DNA of 11,320 nucleotides, taken from NCBI GenBank assembly GCA_005882055.1, contig VBGQ01000059.1, forward strand, positions 1-11,320, read 5' to 3'. The notes beneath the pieces were generated by a model. The model was not told the DNA's origin. It searched no databases and saw only the letters and a list, made by a program, of their open reading frames with translations. Made by a program: the position numbers and the translations under genes. Below, in pieces: positions 6,338 through 11,320 of this stretch. Positions within the stretch are counted from its first letter, which is position 1. The number at the start of each line of letters is the position of its first letter. Origin of the DNA: Chloroflexota bacterium. GTDB taxonomy: Bacteria; Chloroflexota; Limnocylindria; QHBO01.

Positions 6338-6981
6338 GGCGAGGCGGTCCGGTAGCGCTTCCCGTCGATCACCAGCCAGAGCGGGGTCTTGCGTCGCCGC
6401 AGGACACGCCAGGCTGCCCTGGCTGCGGGAAGCCAGCCAAGGCGTTCACCGACCTCGGCGACCCCGAATCCCTCCGCGTCGAGGCCCACGCCCACTGCCT
6501 CGAAGAAGGTCGCGGCGTCTGCTGGCGGGTCGCCGATTGCAGCACCGTTCTGGCTGCGCGGCCCGGAGACATGCCAGGCGAGCCCGACGTCGATGGCCCG
6601 TCGCTCGCCGCGAACGATCACCTCGAGCGCCTGCGCCAGATCGGTCGGGATGCCGGCACCCCGTGCGATGTTGTTGAAGGTCCCGAGCGGGATGATGCCC
6701 AGCGTGGCGTCCGACCCGACCAGGGCGCTCGCGGCCGAACCAACGGTCCCATCGCCACCGGCGACCACCACGTCGCGTCCCGCCTTCGCCGCCGCCCGAG
6801 CCAGGGCCGTCGTGTCCTCCCCCTCCCCGAGCTCCCGCAGCTCGACGCTGAGACCCCACGTCGTCAGGCCTCCGAGCAGCTCCGCGGGTGATCGCGGGCG
6901 GTCGGTCCGGGTCGCCGCGCGCTTCTGACCGGCCGCCGGATTGACGAGCAACAGGATCGGTCGGCGATCCACCTCACCCAT
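6157..6981 (-). CDS. Diacylglycerol/lipid kinase family protein, C-terminus broken by frameshift and deletion
   Basis: 274 readable residues from ATG 6981 (MGEVDRRPILLLVNPAAG). Family features are the NPAAG start, the nucleotide-binding GGDGTV (75-80), the PLGTFNNIARGAG loop (98-110) and FFEAVGVGLDAEGF (159-172). LWLVIDGKRYRTASP (201-215) leads into the point of damage. The DAGK/YegS family phosphorylates diacylglycerol or related lipids with ATP at the inner membrane face. After about residue 215 the reading becomes Trp/Cys/Arg-rich and unlike the family. The true end is read in another frame (6122-6337), and the conserved segment with the Leu-Asp-Asp-Gly motif is absent. The ATG overlaps the stop of the upstream gene by 8 nt, so it is translated as the last gene of the holB operon. 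As written the protein probably lacks activity. Confidence 0.8.
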   Translation of the reverse strand: MGEVDRRPILLLVNPAAGQKRAATRTDRPRSPAELLGGLTTWGLSVELRELGEGEDTTALARAAAKAGRDVVVAGGDGTVGSAASALVGSDATLGIIPLGTFNNIARGAGIPTDLAQALEVIVRGERRAIDVGLAWHVSGPRSQNGAAIGDPPADAATFFEAVGVGLDAEGFGVAEVGERLGWLPAARAAWRVLRRRKTPLWLVIDGKRYRTASPACGWAAWRCFGTSGASRAAGRSASRASARSALVSWWWEASGTRCRRTRTVGRSGSRQSR

Positions 6982-7393
6982 GCGCTGTCCGCAGGCGAGT
7001 GGCTGGCCGCAGCCCCTCGCGCAGCATCGCCTCGGCCGAAGGCGTGGCGGTTGGCGCGGGACCGGCGTTTCGATAGCTCTGGAACCGCCCATCGCCGCAG
7101 TCCATGGCGATGATGCTGGTTCGACCGGGGGCATCCGATGACGTGGAGCCAGCTGGGCCGTACACCTCGCGCGTCGTCAGACCGATGAAGCTGGTCCCCA
7201 GCTTGGCCGGCGGCTCCGATCCGCCGGTATCCGGGCTGGGCGCGGGCGTGCCGGTGGGCGCATACAAGCGATCTCCCCATTGGAGACGGTCGGGGCATCC
7301 GATCCGGCTCGAGGCGACGTTGATTCCGAGGATGCCGATGAGGATGAAGACGACGGCTCCCAGGCCGATACAACCAATGGCTCGCGCGTTCAC
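6974..7393 (-). CDS. Small membrane-anchored protein of unknown function
   Basis: 139 residues from GTG 7393, whose GTGA overlaps the TGA of the acylphosphatase gene. An uncleaved anchor or signal helix lies at about 5-26 (AIGCIGLGAVVFILIGILG). The rest is polar and probably extracytoplasmic: WGDRLYAPTGTPAPSPD, a Pro/Ser-rich linker, then a possible small domain with GTSFIGLTTREVYGPAG, TSIIAMDCGDGRFQSY and a variable end. Cys33 and Cys97 could form a disulfide if the domain is outside the cell. I do not recognise the family. The gene is well supported by the overlaps at both ends (4 nt upstream, 8 nt with the kinase gene). Confidence 0.72.
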   Translation of the reverse strand: MNARAIGCIGLGAVVFILIGILGINVASSRIGCPDRLQWGDRLYAPTGTPAPSPDTGGSEPPAKLGTSFIGLTTREVYGPAGSTSSDAPGRTSIIAMDCGDGRFQSYRNAGPAPTATPSAEAMLREGLRPATRLRTAHG

Positions 7394-7572
7394 GAACGCG
7401 TGATCTTGAACCGCGTGAACTCGGCACTCGCAGGACCACGGCTCGCGTCGACCTGCTCGACGCGCGATCCGGGCGGGCCTCGCTGCCGCAGTCGCTCCAG
7501 CGCGTCGAGCGCCACCGGATCACCCTCCGCCACGAGCTCGACACGGGCGGTGAGTCGCTGGCGGGCCGTCAC
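7390..7572 (-). CDS. acyP: Acylphosphatase, internally deleted and lacking the catalytic half
   Basis: 60 residues from GTG 7572, which overlaps the holB stop as GTGA. The C-terminal part is typical acylphosphatase: VELVAEGDPVALDALERL (11-28), then RQRGPPGSRVEQV and a basic end. Family members are about 90 residues long and have, after a short basic start, the GRVQGVGFR loop with the catalytic Arg and then a WVRNxxDG strand with the catalytic Asn. Here MTARQRLTARV (a good family start) is joined directly to VELVAEGD in the same frame. About 30 residues (roughly 100 nt) appear to be missing around position 7540. Without the Arg and Asn it cannot hydrolyse acyl phosphates in the known way. It may be an inactive product or the result of an assembly gap. 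Confidence 0.7.
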   Translation of the reverse strand: MTARQRLTARVELVAEGDPVALDALERLRQRGPPGSRVEQVDASRGPASAEFTRFKITRS

Positions 7573-8711
7573 GTTCCCGAGATGGTTGGCCAGGCGAGCA
7601 TGGCGACCTCGAGCGCCAGTCGCGGCGAGGCGTTCTGGGCCAGCCCCCCGTGGATCTCCTCGAGCAGACCGATGAAACCCGCAACCTGGCGCACATCCAG
7701 CCTTCTGGCAACATCAGGCAGCTCGGGGATCAGCTCCCCGGTGGGGGCGGCGTCCGCGCGGCCGGCGTTGGCAACCATGAGGTCCCGAGCCAGCGAGATC
7801 CATGCCTCGACGATCGCGGTGGCCACCGCTCGCTGCACGGATGATGGTGTCCGAACCGTCTCGGCCCCATCCGGACCCTGGCCGTCCTGCGGCATTGGTT
7901 CTGGCGATGCGGCGTCGGCCGCGACCGGGAGCGAGCGCGCCGCATTGTCGAGAAGCTCTCGGGCTGATGCGAACCGCGCGGCGCGCCCGCTGTGGAGCAG
8001 GTCCAGGAGCTCGCGCTGAACGCGTCGCCGCCATTCGAGACGATCGCGCTGCCGCACGAGCGATAGGGCGCGGCCGACGAAGCCGTCGGAGAGGCGCGCC
8101 AATGCGTCGGCCTGCTCACGGGGCAGCAGCTCGTGATCCATGAGCCAGGCGCTCAGCTCGGCCCTCGATACCGGTCCGATGCGCAGTGGCTGGCAGCGCG
8201 AGCGCACCGTGTCGAGCAGCCGGTTCGGCTCGTCGGCGACCAGGATGAAGACGTGGCGGTCAGACGGTTCCTCCAGCGCCTTCAGCAGTGCGTTCTGGAT
8301 CTGTTCTCCGGCACGGTCCGCACCTTCGATCAGCACCACCCGACGCTCGCCGGCGATCGGTGCGCCGGCCGTGCCACCGAGCCAGCGACGCGCGGCGGCG
8401 ACCAGGCTCTCCCCGGTGGAGCGCATGTCACGCCAGATTTCGGGCGAGCCGACGACCAGATCGGGGTGCGTCCGAGACCGAGCCGTTCGACAGCCGGCGC
8501 ACGTGTTGCAGGGACGGGCCGAACGGTCGTTAACGGTGCACAGCAGCAGGGCGAGCAGGTCCTCGACGAATGCTCCCTTGCCCGCACCGGCCGGACCGAA
8601 GACCAGGAAGGTCCGGCCAAGTCGATCGCGCTCGTTCGCACGCAGCGCCACCGCCCGGGCGGTCGCCTGGCCAACGGTCAGGAACCCGGGCGCCACCTCC
8701 GAGGAGATCAT
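7569..8711 (-). CDS. holB: DNA polymerase III delta-prime subunit (clamp loader)
   Basis: 380 residues from ATG 8711; an open frame extends to 8939 but is not protein-like. The protein belongs to the clamp-loader complex that puts the sliding clamp on DNA during replication. It starts with the TVGQATARA-type motif, then a P-loop-like GPAGAGKG (39-46). A four-Cys zinc module follows (Cys58, 68, 71, 74; RPCNTCAGC). RRVVLIEGADRAGEQIQNALLKALEEP (in part at 123-149) and VRSRCQPLRI (169-178, the SRC motif) are hallmarks. Lys45 is followed by Gly, not Ser/Thr, and the Walker B position reads IEGAD, so ATP hydrolysis is doubtful. This is usual for delta-prime and separates it from DnaX. The domain III part is less conserved but uninterrupted. 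It is the first gene of a four-gene operon. Confidence 0.9.
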   Translation of the reverse strand: MISSEVAPGFLTVGQATARAVALRANERDRLGRTFLVFGPAGAGKGAFVEDLLALLLCTVNDRSARPCNTCAGCRTARSRTHPDLVVGSPEIWRDMRSTGESLVAAARRWLGGTAGAPIAGERRVVLIEGADRAGEQIQNALLKALEEPSDRHVFILVADEPNRLLDTVRSRCQPLRIGPVSRAELSAWLMDHELLPREQADALARLSDGFVGRALSLVRQRDRLEWRRRVQRELLDLLHSGRAARFASARELLDNAARSLPVAADAASPEPMPQDGQGPDGAETVRTPSSVQRAVATAIVEAWISLARDLMVANAGRADAAPTGELIPELPDVARRLDVRQVAGFIGLLEEIHGGLAQNASPRLALEVAMLAWPTISGT

Positions 8712-8751
8712 GATCCCGAGTATAGGATCGGGCGGCCCGACCGATAATCGG
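8712..8751 (-). promoter_or_regulatory. holB promoter region with overlapping inverted repeats
   Basis: TATACT on the minus strand (8724-8719) ends 7 nt before the holB ATG, so the start of transcription would fall on or next to the ATG and give a leaderless mRNA. A weak -35 (TTATCG, 8747-8742) lies 17 nt upstream. The -10 sits inside the inverted repeat CCCGA-N8-TCGGG (8715-8732). The -35 region is inside CCGAT-A-ATCGG (8741-8751). Both repeats share a CCGA/TCGG half, as a regulator site might. Confidence 0.45.
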
Positions 8752-8927
8752 ACGGTAAGCCGCTGATCAGCCCCGGCGAGCAATGCTCCCCGGACGTGCT
8801 CCGTCGGGCCGCCCGGGTACGCAGGTTGGCGGCCGGCCGGCACCCGAGCCCGCCCGTCGTACGGCGGCCCGCGGAGCGCCATCGGCGTCTGATTCGCGTC
8901 CGCCGCAGCCGCGGTGGCATACTCCCT

Positions 8928-8959
8928 GCTACGGGACAAGGCCGTAGCAAGAGGAGGAG
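8928..8959 (+). promoter_or_regulatory. 5' hairpin and strong ribosome binding site of the YtxH gene
   Basis: GCTACGG (8928-8934) pairs perfectly with CCGTAGC (8942-8948) around a 7-nt loop. It is followed at once by a purine-rich ribosome binding site (GGAGG at 8953-8957) six bases before the ATG at 8964. This ribosome site, one of the strongest in the window, fixes the start. A CATACT at 8918-8923 may be the -10 element, which would put the hairpin at the very 5' end of the message. The rest of the 252-nt gap between holB and this gene shows nothing I can name. Confidence 0.5.
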
Positions 8960-8963
8960 TCCC

Positions 8964-9755
8964 ATGGCCAGTCAGCCATCCAAGACGGCAGATGAGCTGA
9001 CGAGCGCGATCCGCTCGCTCGTCGACAAGGCCCTCGAATCACAGACTCGCGAGCAGATCGCCGCGCGTGGTCGCGAGGTGGCTGCAGCCATCGCGGAGAC
9101 CGCGGGGACGGCGGCTGTACGCGCATCCGACATGGCGACTGACATGTGGCGCGAGAGTGCCCCCCAGCGTCGCACCGCGATGAAAACCGCGGACCGAATG
9201 CGCCGGGATGCCGTCAAGGCGAGCCGGCGAGCATGGCTCAAGCAGCTCCAGCCCGCGCTCCGCAATGCCTGGAGCCGGCGCGCCGCGGCGATTGGTGCGG
9301 CCGGACTGGCCGTGCCCGCGTCACGCGAGCTCGTGGATCAGGCGCGCATTCGGCTCGGAATTCGACAGCGTGAGGAGCATCGCTGGCGGATCTTCTTCCT
9401 CGGCCTCGTGCTGGGCGCCATCGGCGGCGCCATCGCGGCACTGCTGACCGCCCCTCGCCCGGGTCGGGAGGTCCGCGATGAGCTTGCCTCGCGCGCGCGG
9501 GATGCCGCGAACAATGCCGGCGAGTGGGTGCCGATCTTCCAGCGCGAGGCGGTTGAGCCCGCCGCGATGGCCGATGCCAGCTCCGCCGAGATCAGTCCGC
9601 CGGCGGCGACGGGCAGCGACCCATCGCTGGCCAGCCCAGAGGCACCGGCTCGACCGAGGAAGCGGACGGTCGCGAGCAGCGACGCCGCTGGGGCCTTAGG
9701 GAGCAGCAACGGGGCGGATCGGATCTCCGATCAGCCGGAGGTCGACGCGATCTAG
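8964..9755 (+). CDS. YtxH-domain membrane protein
   Basis: 263 residues from ATG 8964. The N-terminal part (1-135) is charged and helical, rich in Ala, Arg and Glu, and could form a coiled coil or amphipathic helix. A membrane helix follows at about 142-162 (FFLGLVLGAIGGAIAALL), running into LTAPRPGREVRDELASRAR. The Gly-x3-Gly helix followed by ALLxAPxxGxxxRxxL is the YtxH (PF12732) signature, found in general-stress and gas-vesicle-like small proteins of unclear function. The last 70 residues are Ala/Ser/Pro-rich and probably disordered. The likely location is the cytoplasmic membrane, and no enzyme activity is expected. The stop TAG (9753-9755) is part of a CTAG shared with the convergent NYN gene. 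Most of this protein is longer than typical YtxH proteins. Confidence 0.8.
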   Translation: MASQPSKTADELTSAIRSLVDKALESQTREQIAARGREVAAAIAETAGTAAVRASDMATDMWRESAPQRRTAMKTADRMRRDAVKASRRAWLKQLQPALRNAWSRRAAAIGAAGLAVPASRELVDQARIRLGIRQREEHRWRIFFLGLVLGAIGGAIAALLTAPRPGREVRDELASRARDAANNAGEWVPIFQREAVEPAAMADASSAEISPPAATGSDPSLASPEAPARPRKRTVASSDAAGALGSSNGADRISDQPEVDAI

Positions 9756-11320
9756 CCCGCGCCGGTCGACCGTCGGCCGGACCTGAAGCGCTGCCAGATT
9801 CCCTCCTCGCCGCCTGGCTCCGTCCCCGAGGCGGAGCCGGCGTCGTCGGCCTGCGTTGCCGCCTTGCCGCCGGCCCGTCCGGATGCCCTGCGTCGCGGCG
9901 CGGGCTTGGTCTCCGCGGACTCGGCAGATTGATCGGCGCTCGCTTGCGGTCGCGCGCGACCACCGGATCGCGGGCGGACAGGTCGCGATTCCTCGCCCGA
10001 GGAGGACGCTCCCGCCTCTCCCTTTCCGCGGCGGCTCGCCGAGCGTGCGCCCGTTCGTCCTTTGCTGGCGGCACCTCGCTTCGACGCGGCGGGCGTGCTC
10101 GGGCTGGCGTCGGCGGTCTCGTCCTCCGTGGTCTCGCCCTCGGCCGTCGGCGTGGCGGACTTGGTCCTACGAGCTCCACCACGGCTCCCGCGGCCGCCGC
10201 GGCCGGAGCCGGACGCCGCGACTGCCTCGGAGGCACTCGTATCGGTCATGGCAGTCGCATCCTCGGCAGGTGCCGGCTCCTGGGCGGCCTCCTGCTCGAT
10301 GCCCAGCTCTGCGAGGGTCTGCGGATCAGCTTCCTCGAAAGCGAAATCGCGCTCCCCGCCCGGCTCGCCAAGATCGGTCAAGCCAAGCTGCGAGAGGTCA
10401 TCGAATTCCTGCCACTCGACCTCCGGGCTGTCCAGATCGCCGGATTGTGGGGCGCCCTCCGCCTGGACCTCGCCCTGGGCTTCGCCCTGGCCCTCGGCGC
10501 GACGTCCGCGTCCTCGGCCCCTGCCACCGCGTCGCCGCCGGCGGCGCCGGCCCGGATCACCATTGGCGCCGTCGACGTGAGCCTCGACCGCTGTCATCGG
10601 CTCGACGGGTTCGGCGCTGAGCTCGGGTGCGCCCTCATCGGCAGCCCCGATCGCCAACGGAACGGTCTCGACCGGTGCTGGCGTCCTGCGGCCTCGTCGC
10701 GAGCGGCCCGCTGGCTGCTCGCCCTCGCGTAGCGCGGCAAGCGCCGCGGCGGCAACGCCGCGTGACGCTTCTCGGAAGCCAAACTCGGGGTTGACCTCCT
10801 TTGCGGGCATCTCGGGCATGCTGATGCCCTTCTCCCCCTTCTTCCGGCCGATGCCGATGATCTTCATGATGTCGGTGAACTCGTCGGCCACCGCGATCAG
10901 GTCGGAGCTGGTGTTCGGCCGGAAGCTGATTACCTCGCAGCGCACGCCAACGTCCTGAAGGGCTCGGATGGCTGACGCGAAGTCACCATCTCCTGAAATG
11001 ACGACCGCGATATCCATCCGCGGCGCGAGACGGAAGAGGTCGACGACCAGCTCGATATCGAGATTGGCCTTGACCCGGCCGTCGCCGAACTTGCGGATGT
11101 CCTTGTGGACGACCTTGTAGCCGTTCTTCGACAGGAAATCGAGGAACTTGCGCTGGTTTTCGTTCTCCGGGTCCAGGCCTGAATAGGCATAGGCGCGGAT
11201 CAGGTCCCGCACCTTGGTGGCGTGCTTGAGGAGGGCGACGTAATCCACGTCGACGTCCTGGCCACGGGCGGAGTAGTAAAGGTTGGCGACGTCAATGAAG
11301 ACCGCCACGTTCTTGCTCAA
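9752..11320 (-). CDS. NYN (LabA/DUF88-like) domain protein with long Arg/Gly-rich disordered tail
   Basis: 522 residues; a TTG at 11320 gives the usual family start (SKNVAVFIDVANLYY), but it is the last base of the window, so a longer N-terminus cannot be excluded. Residues 1-155 form a PIN-like NYN domain with acidic metal-site residues: Asp10 in FIDVAN, Asp88 and Asp94 in ANLDIELVVDLF, and Asp111 and Asp113 in SGDGDFASAI. DIRKFGDGRVKANLD and FRPNTSSDLIAVADEF are LabA-type motifs. NYN domains of this group are known or predicted RNases. From about 160 on, the chain is low-complexity: an Arg/Gly block at 257-273, an acidic block at about 277-350, SGRGGRGSRGG at 372-382, then mixed Arg/Ser/Ala/Gly to the end, closing with GIWQRFRSGRR. 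No LOTUS/OST-HTH domain is seen. The likely role is RNA cleavage or RNA binding in the cytoplasm. Confidence 0.87.
   Translation of the reverse strand: MSKNVAVFIDVANLYYSARGQDVDVDYVALLKHATKVRDLIRAYAYSGLDPENENQRKFLDFLSKNGYKVVHKDIRKFGDGRVKANLDIELVVDLFRLAPRMDIAVVISGDGDFASAIRALQDVGVRCEVISFRPNTSSDLIAVADEFTDIMKIIGIGRKKGEKGISMPEMPAKEVNPEFGFREASRGVAAAALAALREGEQPAGRSRRGRRTPAPVETVPLAIGAADEGAPELSAEPVEPMTAVEAHVDGANGDPGRRRRRRRGGRGRGRGRRAEGQGEAQGEVQAEGAPQSGDLDSPEVEWQEFDDLSQLGLTDLGEPGGERDFAFEEADPQTLAELGIEQEAAQEPAPAEDATAMTDTSASEAVAASGSGRGGRGSRGGARRTKSATPTAEGETTEDETADASPSTPAASKRGAASKGRTGARSASRRGKGEAGASSSGEESRPVRPRSGGRARPQASADQSAESAETKPAPRRRASGRAGGKAATQADDAGSASGTEPGGEEGIWQRFRSGRRSTGAG

Noticed and set aside
9929..10732. 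Plus-strand open frame opposite the NYN tail
   Set aside because: It is antisense to low-complexity coding sequence, has no start context and matches nothing recognisable.

Overview
The window is about two thirds G+C by eye. It is densely packed with short or overlapping gene junctions and uses GTG and TTG starts freely. Lipoproteins carry Ala/Ser/Pro/Thr-rich linkers after the lipobox. Gene content (DUF885 protein, cyclophilin lipoprotein, HTH_42 protein, dGTPase, diacylglycerol kinase, clamp-loader delta-prime, YtxH, NYN/LabA) looks like an ordinary chromosome of a high-GC Gram-positive-like or Chloroflexota-type bacterium. I favour an uncultured Chloroflexota lineage from protein style, but the sequence alone cannot settle this. 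I see no phage, transposon or CRISPR material.

Layout, left to right. Positions 1-708, minus strand: two small membrane-protein genes, the first cut by the window edge. Positions 787-3010, plus strand: a DUF885 putative metallopeptidase with a broken C-terminus, coupled by a GTGA overlap to a cyclophilin-type prolyl isomerase lipoprotein. Positions 3011-3279: a non-coding stretch with a good promoter, several hairpins and a strong 11-bp UUCG-capped terminator-like stem, so either a small RNA or a structured leader. Positions 3280-5048, plus strand: an HTH_42/AlkZ-like DNA glycosylase candidate, tRNA-Arg(CCG), and a secreted cupredoxin lipoprotein just after the tRNA. Positions 5105-6115, plus strand: dGTP triphosphohydrolase. 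Positions 6122-8711, minus strand: a tightly overlapped operon reading holB, acylphosphatase, a small membrane-anchored protein, then diacylglycerol kinase. Positions 8964-9755, plus strand: a YtxH-type protein. It converges with a minus-strand NYN-domain protein that has a long disordered Arg/Gly-rich tail (9752-11320). The two share a CTAG as both stop codons.

The most unusual feature is that three separate genes (DUF885, acylphosphatase, diacylglycerol kinase) each seem to lack an internal piece of very roughly 100 nt compared with their families. Recognisable family sequence sits on both sides of each junction; two of the losses shift the frame and one keeps it. The neighbouring genes look full length. 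This points either to a systematic assembly or sequencing fault or to a real local deletion process, and raw reads would decide.

The genes do not form a single pathway. The plausible functional groups are DNA/nucleotide housekeeping (holB, dgt, AlkZ-like protein) and envelope proteins (lipoproteins, YtxH, small membrane proteins, lipid kinase). The second candidate for novelty is the structured RNA region at 3058-3234.
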